Assembly: GCA_964454355.1 (NCBI GenBank)
Contig: CAYVTA010000017.1
Coordinates: 1-25,267, forward strand
Length of the DNA: 25,267 nt
Source: UBA1081 sp964454355
GTDB taxonomy: Bacteria > Bacillota > Clostridia > Oscillospirales > Acutalibacteraceae
Direction: 5' to 3'
The position numbers were made by a program, and so were the translations under genes. A model generated the notes under the pieces. It did not search any database and was not told the DNA's origin. It worked only from the letters and a program-made list of their open reading frames with translations. Below, in pieces: positions 15,630 to 22,940 of this stretch; within the stretch, counting starts at the first letter, position 1; each line of letters begins with the position of its first letter.

Positions 15630-17492
15630 TTAATCTTCCTGTGCGGCAGTCTTGAGAACCTCATCGGGAATTTCAGCCTCACCGTGTTTAACAAACATAA
15701 TCATAATTATTGCAAGCAGGAACATTACGGGGCTGTAATAGAACAGGGACATATATGTTCCGGCGAACATACGGATAAAACCGTAAAGTATCGGAGATGC
15801 GATCTGTGCAGAGAAGGTTGCTGTATAATAATAGCCTGTAAAAGTACCAACCTTATCAACACCGCCGATTTCAAGAACAAGAGGAAGTGTATTAACAGTA
15901 ATAAACATATTTGCCGCACCGCCGAGAATAAGAACGGGGTAAATAAGCACACTGAGGATACCTGTAACATCTTTAACGGAGTCATAAACAGCAGTCAATG
16001 CTTCAGAATAAGTATCGACATCTGCTCTTTCGAGAATAGTTTGTGAAATATAGATAAAGCTGTCACTCAAATAGTTTTCACTGCCTGTTGCATCGACAAC
16101 GTATGCTTCAAAATCAGCATAAACAGACATTGATGATGTATCAGCACCGCTCTCAAGAGCTTCATGATAAGCAATATATCCATCCATTGTGAGGACATCA
16201 TCAGTAATTTCAGAGAGAATGGAGTTATAATCCTTAATATAGTCATCAACAACGATATAGGTATTGTTTACATCAACATAATTTGTAATGGTAAGACCTT
16301 TTCCGCCAAGCATACCTACAAAAACGCCAAAGAAAACTACGAATGCAGCAAGGAATACGGAAAGACCTGCCATAATCGTCTTCTTTCTGCCGAACTTCTT
16401 ACCCATCTTACCTGCGGGAAGTGCTGACAGAGCCGAAACAACGGCAAATATAAGCATAAGAATAGTTGCTTCAGAAGTAATCTTGTGAAGAATTTCCTGA
16501 GCAAAGAGTGAGAAGTAAGTTGTGATAGCATTTGAGCCGCAGAAGAGGAAGAACAAGCATACAAGCATGAAAACAAGGCTCTTTCTTTCACCTTTTGAAA
16601 GCTTCATTGCTTTTCTTGCAGCTTTTTCAGCCTTTGCAGCTTCTTTTTCCGCTTTTCTTCTTGCCTGTTCGTCTACATAGGCATTAGCTTCACCCTGGAG
16701 CTTGATTCTGGAGTCGGGCTCCTTAACAAAGAAGAGCAGAACAAGCATACCGATTATCATAACAATTGCACCGATAGCAAAAACATAAGGGAATGAAACT
16801 TCTTCGTTTGCTTTTATCTGTGTTGAAGACATACCTGTAAAAACAGAACAAAGTGCAATAGCAATCGTACCTGCTACCATACCGACAGCACTGCCTACAC
16901 CACCCATAAGGTTGATAACGGCATTACCTTCACTGCGGAGTGAAGGATGTGTAAGGTCCGGCATAAGTGCAACAACGGGAGCACGCCATAAAGACATACT
17001 GAACACAAACAATATAATAAATACCATTGTAAGAGGAAGGTTGTTTGTTTTAAGTGCAACAATAGGAATAAGGAAGAATAACAGTGCAGAAATTGGTGCA
17101 CAAGTCACTATAAAGGGACGACGCTTACCCAATCTTGAATGACAGTTATCGGAAAGCTTACCGAATGTAGGCTGGAAGATAACTCCGAAGATGTTATCAA
17201 AAGTCATAATAATACCGATAAACAGCGGTACAAGAGTAAATCCACCGCCGGGAAGAGCAACATCTTCACCCTGAGCCTCTGCAAGCTTGGTAAGAATCGG
17301 GAAATGCTCAACCAGATAATCACTCCATGCAGTAATGGTCGCACTTGAATTAAGGAGTTTGTTAAGAATTTTCGTAATATATGGGTCATAAATTGCCCAT
17401 GCAATAGAAGTTGCAAGGAAACCGAAGCCCATAAGAATGGTTTTTTTGTAATCCAGCTTCATTTTGCCGGAATCAGCAGTTGTTTTTGCCAT
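15630..17492 (-). CDS. MFS carrier, GPH/SLC45-like sugar porter with large external insertion
   Basis: A 620-residue membrane protein of about 12 segments. The loop FGKLSDNCHSRLGKRRPF (about 110-127) is the signature of GPH/SLC45-type sugar:cation symporters. Unusual parts: a hydrophilic stretch of about 45 residues after segment 1 (42-88); a charged Lys/Ala/Glu-rich cytoplasmic linker between the halves (258-305); and a loop of about 110 residues (397-508), acidic and Tyr-rich, between segments of the C-terminal half. Typical family members have 450-500 residues. The start is ATG 17492, with AAAGGA 9 nt upstream; an upstream in-frame TTG is too close to that site. It has its own promoter and terminator. 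The substrate is unknown; an oligosaccharide is a reasonable guess. Confidence 0.9.
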   Translation of the reverse strand: MAKTTADSGKMKLDYKKTILMGFGFLATSIAWAIYDPYITKILNKLLNSSATITAWSDYLVEHFPILTKLAEAQGEDVALPGGGFTLVPLFIGIIMTFDNIFGVIFQPTFGKLSDNCHSRLGKRRPFIVTCAPISALLFFLIPIVALKTNNLPLTMVFIILFVFSMSLWRAPVVALMPDLTHPSLRSEGNAVINLMGGVGSAVGMVAGTIAIALCSVFTGMSSTQIKANEEVSFPYVFAIGAIVMIIGMLVLLFFVKEPDSRIKLQGEANAYVDEQARRKAEKEAAKAEKAARKAMKLSKGERKSLVFMLVCLFFLFCGSNAITTYFSLFAQEILHKITSEATILMLIFAVVSALSALPAGKMGKKFGRKKTIMAGLSVFLAAFVVFFGVFVGMLGGKGLTITNYVDVNNTYIVVDDYIKDYNSILSEITDDVLTMDGYIAYHEALESGADTSSMSVYADFEAYVVDATGSENYLSDSFIYISQTILERADVDTYSEALTAVYDSVKDVTGILSVLIYPVLILGGAANMFITVNTLPLVLEIGGVDKVGTFTGYYYTATFSAQIASPILYGFIRMFAGTYMSLFYYSPVMFLLAIIMIMFVKHGEAEIPDEVLKTAAQED

Positions 17493-17518
17493 AAACAAGA
17501 TTCCTTTCTGCCTTGTTT
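17493..17518 (-). promoter_or_regulatory. Hairpin presenting the ribosome site of the MFS gene
   Basis: Perfect 7-bp inverted repeat AAACAAG / CTTGTTT directly upstream of the ATG, with the AAAGGA ribosome site inside its 12-nt loop. It could modulate initiation. Confidence 0.45.
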
Positions 17519-17559
17519 TTTATACAGAGAATGAAAAATACTTCCCATTTTCTTCGTCC

Positions 17560-17588
17560 ATTATACCAATATCACACAAAATAGTCAA
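17560..17588 (-). promoter_or_regulatory. Promoter of the 620-aa MFS gene
   Basis: On the - strand, TTGACT (17583-17588), 17-nt spacer, TATAAT (17560-17565) with TGG just upstream (extended -10). This is a strong match; the leader is about 60 nt. Confidence 0.82.
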
Positions 17589-17695
17589 CTCAATTTTAGT
17601 AATTTCACAAAAAACATTGTAAAGATTTTGTCTACGGTACATATTATGATTTTAGTTTGTGCAAAAATTCATATAAAAACAAACAATAGTCTAAT

Positions 17696-17730
17696 CAAAA
17701 AAACAGCGTAACGAACGAACGATACGCTGA
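17696..17730 (-). terminator. Terminator after the 473-aa carrier gene
   Basis: CAGCGTA (17704-17710) pairs with TACGCTG (17723-17729), loop of 12 nt; on the - strand it is followed by seven T. It lies 23 nt past the stop. Confidence 0.8.
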
Positions 17731-17752
17731 TTTTACAAAAATGATATATAAA

Positions 17753-19174
17753 TTATTTTTTAAGTTCTTTTGCAGCCATGAATGCTTTAACCTGTTCCTT
17801 AACTTCACCGTCAATTTTGTAAAAGAAAACGGGGATACAGCTTAAAAGCGTACAAATACCGGGAATGAGCCAGTACGCAACCATAACTGTATTCTGCATT
17901 TGGGGAGTAACATCCGCATAAGTCATTGTACCTACATAGCCGGAAAGACCGACAATAAATACGCCGATAAAAACGGAAAATGCATTTGCAAGTTTTACAC
18001 CCAAGCTGAGCACTGCATACTGAACACCCTCTGAACGTCTGCCGGTTGTCATTTCAGTGTAGTCAACTGTATCACTGAGCATTATCATGGGAGTATAACC
18101 GTGTGTTCCGAACATAAAGCCGATAAAGAACTGCATTATTATAAGAGCAGGAATCGTTCTGAAAATTTCACCTGCAAAAACATAAAGGCAGAAGCAGACA
18201 GTGCTTACGACAGCACCGTAAATGCCGAATACCATGTATGTTTTCTTTGTTCCGAGTTTTTTATTAATTATCGGAGCCAAAACAATTGATATCATTGAAG
18301 TAATACCGCTGCCTATACCCAGTAGAGTTGAAAGATTTTCACCTGCAAGGGAAATGCTGAAAGAACCGATATTTACCGTTACTTCATGAACAAGAACGGC
18401 AGAAGCCTGTATCTGAATATTCATTGCAATATTTCTGCCGAAACCGAGGATATAAACAAGAAATGTGAGCAGAAGCATACGGTTATTTTTAAGTTCAGTA
18501 AACATAGCCTTAAAGGAAGCGTTATCAGGCTTTGACTCAACCACTTCCGTTGAAGTTTTAAGCATAAGAGCAACTAAAACGATTGCAATGACGCTGATTA
18601 TCGCCGCAGTAATAAGATATTCGGTTGTGCCTATGGTAGCAGAACCGGTAAGAACACAAGCGATGGGAACTATAACCGTAGGAGCAGCAACAGCAATAGA
18701 CTTCATTGTATTTGATATACCGGCTGCCATGCTCTTTTCATCTGAATCAGGGCTGAGAAGGGCAAGCATACCCTGACTGGGAATGTCAGCAAATGACATT
18801 GCAATGTTCCAAAGCACTGATGTTACAGTTATGTATCCGTATTTCAGAATATCATTGGGAAAAGGAATGTTAACAAACATTATCATTGTAAGGATTGCAA
18901 GAGGAAGAATGCTCATTGCAACAAAAGGCTTCATTTTTCCCGATTTAAACTTACTGCGATCAATAATACTGCCTATGATCGGGTCTGAAAAGGAGCTGAT
19001 AACCTTTGCAACGAGAATGATGATAGCACATTTTGTAAGGTCTGCGTTAAGAATGCTGGTATAAAACTGTGACTGATAGCTATTGAGCATACCTATGAGC
19101 ATCTGTATACCAAAAATACCGAAGCCATAAAACAAGGCATATTTAAAGCTTAAAATTTGCTTTTTCTGTTCCAT
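17753..19174 (-). CDS. GPH-family sugar:cation symporter (MFS)
   Basis: A 473-residue, roughly 12-segment carrier of the glycoside-pentoside-hexuronide family. SFSDPIIGSIIDRSKFKSGK (61-80) is the characteristic loop between segments 2 and 3, and FADIPSQGMLALLSPDSDE (128-146) matches the family's conserved segment 4-5 region. The size is normal. The start is ATG 19174 with GAGGTGG 6 nt upstream; an open frame continues 30 codons further but has no ribosome site. Members take up melibiose, xylosides, glucuronides or similar sugars with Na+ or H+. The GH36 alpha-galactosidase some 4 kb away makes an alpha-galactoside a possible substrate, but they are not co-transcribed. Confidence 0.92.
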   Translation of the reverse strand: MEQKKQILSFKYALFYGFGIFGIQMLIGMLNSYQSQFYTSILNADLTKCAIIILVAKVISSFSDPIIGSIIDRSKFKSGKMKPFVAMSILPLAILTMIMFVNIPFPNDILKYGYITVTSVLWNIAMSFADIPSQGMLALLSPDSDEKSMAAGISNTMKSIAVAAPTVIVPIACVLTGSATIGTTEYLITAAIISVIAIVLVALMLKTSTEVVESKPDNASFKAMFTELKNNRMLLLTFLVYILGFGRNIAMNIQIQASAVLVHEVTVNIGSFSISLAGENLSTLLGIGSGITSMISIVLAPIINKKLGTKKTYMVFGIYGAVVSTVCFCLYVFAGEIFRTIPALIIMQFFIGFMFGTHGYTPMIMLSDTVDYTEMTTGRRSEGVQYAVLSLGVKLANAFSVFIGVFIVGLSGYVGTMTYADVTPQMQNTVMVAYWLIPGICTLLSCIPVFFYKIDGEVKEQVKAFMAAKELKK

Positions 19175-19193
19175 TAAAAACCACCTCACATAT

Positions 19194-19248
19194 AGTTTAT
19201 ACGATTTGTCGGTTTTAGTCAAGATATTTCTAAAATAAAAAAATATCT
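19194..19248 (-). promoter_or_regulatory. Promoter and possible operator of the GPH carrier gene
   Basis: On the - strand TTGACT (19217-19222) is followed at 15 nt by TATAAA (19196-19201) or at 17 nt by TAAACT (19194-19199). A perfect 8-bp inverted repeat AGATATTT / AAATATCT (19222-19229, 19241-19248) touches the -35 and could bind a regulator. Confidence 0.5.
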
Positions 19249-19296
19249 CACACTCCCTGCCCAAATCTTGGAAAATTAAAGTGTTTATTATATATT

Positions 19297-19327
19297 AAAA
19301 AATACGACTGTCAAATCAGCCGTATTT
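19297..19327 (-). terminator. Terminator after dockerin-bearing gene
   Basis: On the - strand the stem AAATACGGCTG / CAGTCGTATTT (one G-U pair) closes a 6-nt loop and runs into six T. On the + strand the same position would be a C-A mismatch, which indicates selection for - strand RNA. Confidence 0.85.
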
Positions 19328-19334
19328 TTCATGA

Positions 19335-20711
19335 TTATTCTGAAAGATAATCTTCAAAAACCTCAAGAATACTGGTAGTGTTTGTATAACTGTCATACGA
19401 GAAACAATCATCGGGAATCGGATAAAGCAGTTCCTCAATCTCAACAGTACTTAACGCATTGCCATACAAATCGTATGAAATAACTTTCTGAATCTCATCA
19501 CCTATAAAGTAAAGATGAGTAACACCGGAATCACCTTGAGCCATATAAACGGTATACTCAACACTGTCCACAGTTTTTGTTTCACTTGTTATTGTAAGTG
19601 AATCAGCATCACCGGCGGACAAATCAATCTCGAATGCACTAAAATCAATATCAAAGGAAACACCTGTAAGTCCGTTGAGAACAGCAATTGTGGTATCCGT
19701 AATCTCACAGTATTTCTGCGAAACATTATTAAGGATGTATACATTTTTATTAGTATTACCTTCATCAAGAATAAGAATAGTAATATCCACTTCACTGCCG
19801 TCAATATCAGAAGATGTGCTCATGCTGACATTTGAAAGATCCGTATACATTGAAACGGGATTTGTTCCGCCTTCATTTGAGATAGAACCTGTTATGCCAA
19901 ATTCACCGCTAAGAAAATACTGTGCATCAAGAGGTAAATCTTCAAAGGCAATCGCAGTATCGGAAGGAGCTTGCGTTGTCGTTTCTGTACTGTCATCACC
20001 ATTGGCACTTTCGTCGGATGACGGAACATTTGTCGCAATTGAGAATGCAAGACACAGTTCAATCTTGACAACTGAATTTTCATAAAGACTTACATTCATA
20101 AGCACGCTGTCTTTTGAGAAAACAGCAAGAGAATCGGATTCTGATTTGACAGACCAGCCACTTTCGGTAAGAATTGATTTAGCATCATCCGCAGTCATGA
20201 ATGTATATACACCGTTAATCATATAACTGCCGCCGATTACGGAAACGGAACTGATTTTGCCGTCGTCAATCATTTTGGGATCGGAAACAATGATTATTTC
20301 AGCACTGCTGTACATCAAAGTGCCGTCAGATGTGCCCACGGAAGTAAGGTTGTCGAATTTTGAGATATAATTAGACATTGTCATACCAATTGCATCACTA
20401 ACCTCTGTTCTTTCAACATCTTCACCAACTGTAATGTCACCAAATTCGGAATCCAGCTTTGCCGCAACTCTCAGGATCTTTCTTGCATCACTTGCTGTTA
20501 TCTTGCTGTTCTGATCAACGTCTGCAACCATGAAGGTTTCTGCGTCGCAGGTATCCAGCTTTGCCGCAACTCGCAAGACTTTTCTTGCATCACTTGCAGA
20601 TATTTTTTCATTTCCGTCTATATCGCCTATTTTCATCGTCTTTGCAGAAACTACCGCAGCAAAAGACAATATCATTGAAAAAACTAACAGCAAGGATATT
20701 GCTCGTTTCAT
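19335..20711 (-). CDS. Secreted protein with N-terminal dockerin type I pair
   Basis: A 458-residue exported protein. The signal peptide is residues 1-23 (MKRAISLLLV..., cleavage after VSA). Immediately behind it are two dockerin type I repeats at 29-53 (GDIDGNEKISASDARK) and 63-87 (ADVDQNSKITASDARK), each with the Ca2+-loop D-x-D-x-N/D pattern and the LRVAAKLD helix end. Residues about 100-458 are unrecognised: an acidic, Ser/Thr-rich low-complexity linker (about 228-250) and a beta-rich C-terminal region that vaguely resembles lipoprotein-carrier (LolA/LppX-like) folds. AAGGTGA precedes the ATG. The dockerin may bind a cohesin on the cell surface or act as a Ca2+-stabilised module. No cohesin or enzyme domain is in the window. 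Confidence 0.88.
   Translation of the reverse strand: MKRAISLLLVFSMILSFAAVVSAKTMKIGDIDGNEKISASDARKVLRVAAKLDTCDAETFMVADVDQNSKITASDARKILRVAAKLDSEFGDITVGEDVERTEVSDAIGMTMSNYISKFDNLTSVGTSDGTLMYSSAEIIIVSDPKMIDDGKISSVSVIGGSYMINGVYTFMTADDAKSILTESGWSVKSESDSLAVFSKDSVLMNVSLYENSVVKIELCLAFSIATNVPSSDESANGDDSTETTTQAPSDTAIAFEDLPLDAQYFLSGEFGITGSISNEGGTNPVSMYTDLSNVSMSTSSDIDGSEVDITILILDEGNTNKNVYILNNVSQKYCEITDTTIAVLNGLTGVSFDIDFSAFEIDLSAGDADSLTITSETKTVDSVEYTVYMAQGDSGVTHLYFIGDEIQKVISYDLYGNALSTVEIEELLYPIPDDCFSYDSYTNTTSILEVFEDYLSE
20452..20605 (-). repeat. Duplicated dockerin-coding segments
   Basis: Two DNA stretches (about 20452-20500 and 20550-20600) share CCAGCTTTGCCGCAACTC and then CTTTTCTTGCATCACTTGC with few changes. 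They encode the two dockerin repeats. The similarity at DNA level suggests recent duplication or gene conversion. Confidence 0.8.
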
Positions 20712-20742
20712 AAAATCACCTTTTCATTTCATTAATATTTTC

Positions 20743-20771
20743 ATTTTAACATAAACACAATAAATATGCAA
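20743..20771 (-). promoter_or_regulatory. Promoter of the dockerin-bearing gene
   Basis: On the - strand TTGCAT (20766-20771), 17-nt spacer, TAAAAT (20743-20748) with TGT before the -10 (extended). Confidence 0.6.
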
Positions 20772-20792
20772 TAGAATTTCAGCAACGGAAAA

Positions 20793-20812
20793 GCGGCACA
20801 AAAATGTGCCGC
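20793..20812 (-). terminator. Terminator after argG
   Basis: 8-bp perfect stem GCGGCACA / TGTGCCGC with a 4-nt loop, then four T on the - strand. It lies 14 nt past the argG stop. Confidence 0.82.
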
Positions 20813-20826
20813 CAAATTATTGCAAA

Positions 20827-22056
20827 TTACTTATCCCAGTTCTGAGAAAGCTTTGCTCTGACCTGAATAGGAAGACCAAAGAGGTTAATAAAGCCTGCTG
20901 AATCCTTCTGATCGTAAACATTATCCTCATCAAATGTTGCAACTTCCTCGCTGTAAAGTGAGTAGGGTGAAGTTGTACCGGCATTGATGATATTGCCCTT
21001 GTAAAGCTTAAGCTTAACATCGCCTGTAACTGTCTTCTGAGTTTCATCAACAAAAGCAGCAAGAGCTTCACGAAGAGGAGTGAACCACTGACCGTAGTAT
21101 ACAAGCTCTGCATACTTAGCAGCTACAAGCTCCTTATAGTGCTGAGTATCTCTGTCAAGACAAAGAGTTTCAAGCACCTGATGTGCTCTGTAAAGAATTG
21201 TACCGCCGGGAGTCTCATAAACGCCTCTGGACTTCATGCCTACAAGTCTATTCTCGACAAGGTCAGCAAGACCGATACCGTTTTCGCCGCCAAGCTTATT
21301 TACTGTTTCAAGAAGCTCTATAGCACCCATTTCCTTGCCGTCAATAGCAGTTGGAACACCTTTTTCAAAATGGATAGTTACATATGTGGGCTTGTCGGGA
21401 GCTGCTTCAGGAGCAACACCCATTTCAAGGAAGCCTTCCTTAAGGTACATGGGCTCATTTGCAGGATCCTCAAGATCAAGCCCCTCATGTGAAAGATGCC
21501 AAAGGTTCTTATCCTTAGAGTAATTTGTTTCTCTGTTTATCTTAAGAGGAATGTTATGTGCTTCTGCATATTCGATTTCTTCCTCACGAGACTTGATAGA
21601 CCACTCTCTCCAGGGAGCAATTATTGCAAGGTCGGGAGCGAAAGCTTTGATTGTAAGCTCAAAACGAACCTGGTCATTACCCTTACCTGTACAGCCGTGA
21701 CAGATAGCATCTGCACCTTCTTTTTTTGCAATTTCAACGATTTCCTTTGCAATGATAGGTCTTGCGAAAGATGTACCGAGAAGATAATCACCCTCATAAA
21801 CAGCACCTGCTTTAAGTGTGGGGAAAATATAATCCTCTATAAAAGCCTTTTTAAGGTCAAGAACATAAAGCTTTGATGCACCTGTTGCAATAGCTTTTTC
21901 CTCAAGACCGTCAAGCTCAGTTCCCTGTCCTACATCGCCGGAAACAGCAACAACTTCACAATTATTATAATTCTCCTTAAGCCAGGGGATGATGATTGAT
22001 GTATCAAGACCGCCTGAATAAGCGAGAATAACTTTTTTGATATCTTTCTTTTCCAT
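20827..22056 (-). CDS. argG: Argininosuccinate synthase
   Basis: A 409-residue cytoplasmic enzyme that joins citrulline and aspartate with ATP to form argininosuccinate, the penultimate step of arginine synthesis. The N-terminal ATP-pyrophosphatase loop is AYSGGLDTS (12-20). GTSFARP, CHGCTGKGNDQVRFE and NRETNYSKDKNLWHLSHEG are the expected citrulline/aspartate-binding stretches. Length is typical (about 400). AAGAGG lies 8 nt before the ATG. argH, its usual partner, is not adjacent; the gene is a single unit with its own promoter and terminator. Palindromic sequence upstream could be an ArgR site. Confidence 0.97.
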   Translation of the reverse strand: MEKKDIKKVILAYSGGLDTSIIIPWLKENYNNCEVVAVSGDVGQGTELDGLEEKAIATGASKLYVLDLKKAFIEDYIFPTLKAGAVYEGDYLLGTSFARPIIAKEIVEIAKKEGADAICHGCTGKGNDQVRFELTIKAFAPDLAIIAPWREWSIKSREEEIEYAEAHNIPLKINRETNYSKDKNLWHLSHEGLDLEDPANEPMYLKEGFLEMGVAPEAAPDKPTYVTIHFEKGVPTAIDGKEMGAIELLETVNKLGGENGIGLADLVENRLVGMKSRGVYETPGGTILYRAHQVLETLCLDRDTQHYKELVAAKYAELVYYGQWFTPLREALAAFVDETQKTVTGDVKLKLYKGNIINAGTTSPYSLYSEEVATFDEDNVYDQKDSAGFINLFGLPIQVRAKLSQNWDK

Positions 22057-22088
22057 AGTGAAAACCTCTTTGTTTTTATTATGATTGT

Positions 22089-22117
22089 ATTATAATACCC
22101 TGCGACAAATTTTGCAA
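22089..22117 (-). promoter_or_regulatory. Promoter of argG
   Basis: On the - strand TTGCAA (22112-22117), 17-nt spacer, TATAAT (22089-22094). The leader is about 25 nt. Confidence 0.65.
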
Positions 22118-22140
22118 TACCCAATTATATTAATATTTAA

Positions 22141-22214
22141 GCATAATATGCATAAAATATTGTATAAAACAGCAAATTATACAGCATATTTGGATATTTA
22201 TACATTTAATATGC
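22141..22214. promoter_or_regulatory. Cluster of inverted repeats upstream of argG
   Basis: GCATAATATGC (22141-22151) is a palindrome; TGTATAA (22161-22167) and TTATACA (22177-22183) form a perfect inverted repeat; GCATATT (22184-22190) pairs with AATATGC (22208-22214). The AT-rich half-sites resemble ARG boxes in general style. The cluster could instead be the terminator zone of the acyltransferase gene, but it has no T tail. Confidence 0.4.
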
Positions 22215-22223
22215 CGCTTATTA

Positions 22224-22940
22224 TCATTTCAAGATCATTTTTATCAACATCGTTATTCCGTAAAGCACCGGCTGATGAACAATATAAATAATCAGAGCGT
22301 GTCTGCCTATCTGCGGCAAAACAGGAACAGTGAGGGTATAGAATTTTTTTGGAAATTTGTTTTCTTTTATATAGTAGCCCAACCAGGTACCGAAAAGGAA
22401 CACAAATATCCAGGGAAGAAGCGGAAAATAGTCATAACTGACAAAGCCTTCATAATCCCAGCCTAAAATCCACAGCTTATCACTGTCAATTTCAATATTA
22501 TTGACACACCATGCTGAAACAACGGTTCCTATAACAGTAAAAACGGGCATTATCATCATGGGAAGCTTTTCCCAAAATCTGCCTGTCAAACCGTAAAAAA
22601 GCATACAGAAGGCAAGCAGATGAAGCACGCCGAAAATTATAGGCATATCCATAAAGTAAGTCACTACAGAAATAACTGTTGCAACAACAAGGGTAAGCAA
22701 GCCTCTCTTTATGTTGCTTCCGGAAAATCTTGATGACACTCCGCACAGACCTATAAATATACCTGCAAACACATAATGCAATATGTCAAATACGGGATTT
22801 GAGAAAAGCCAATCAGGAGCATCAAGGAATGTCACCAAATCGAAAAAGAAGTGATGGCACACCATGAGTACTACTGCAAGACCTCTCAATGCATCAATTG
22901 AGTCGATTCGTTTTTTCTTTTGTTTTTCCGATTTAACCAT
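22224..22940 (-). CDS. DUF1624/heparan-alpha-glucosaminide N-acetyltransferase-like membrane protein
   Basis: A 238-residue protein with a basic N-terminus (KQKKKR) and about seven membrane segments. RIDSIDALRGLAVVLMVCHH (11-30) is the hallmark of the DUF1624/HGSNAT catalytic family, whose members are thought to move acetyl groups across the membrane onto sugars; H29/H30 are candidate functional residues. The ending GRHALIIYIVHQP is also family-typical. The ATG overlaps the stop of the upstream alpha-galactosidase gene by 8 bp, so the two are almost certainly co-transcribed and coupled. The acceptor substrate is unknown. Confidence 0.88.
   Translation of the reverse strand: MVKSEKQKKKRIDSIDALRGLAVVLMVCHHFFFDLVTFLDAPDWLFSNPVFDILHYVFAGIFIGLCGVSSRFSGSNIKRGLLTLVVATVISVVTYFMDMPIIFGVLHLLAFCMLFYGLTGRFWEKLPMMIMPVFTVIGTVVSAWCVNNIEIDSDKLWILGWDYEGFVSYDYFPLLPWIFVFLFGTWLGYYIKENKFPKKFYTLTVPVLPQIGRHALIIYIVHQPVLYGITMLIKMILK

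Noticed and set aside
19175..19264. 30-codon extension of the GPH carrier
   Set aside because: It covers the probable promoter and lacks a ribosome site; the ATG at 19174 has a strong one and matches family N-termini.
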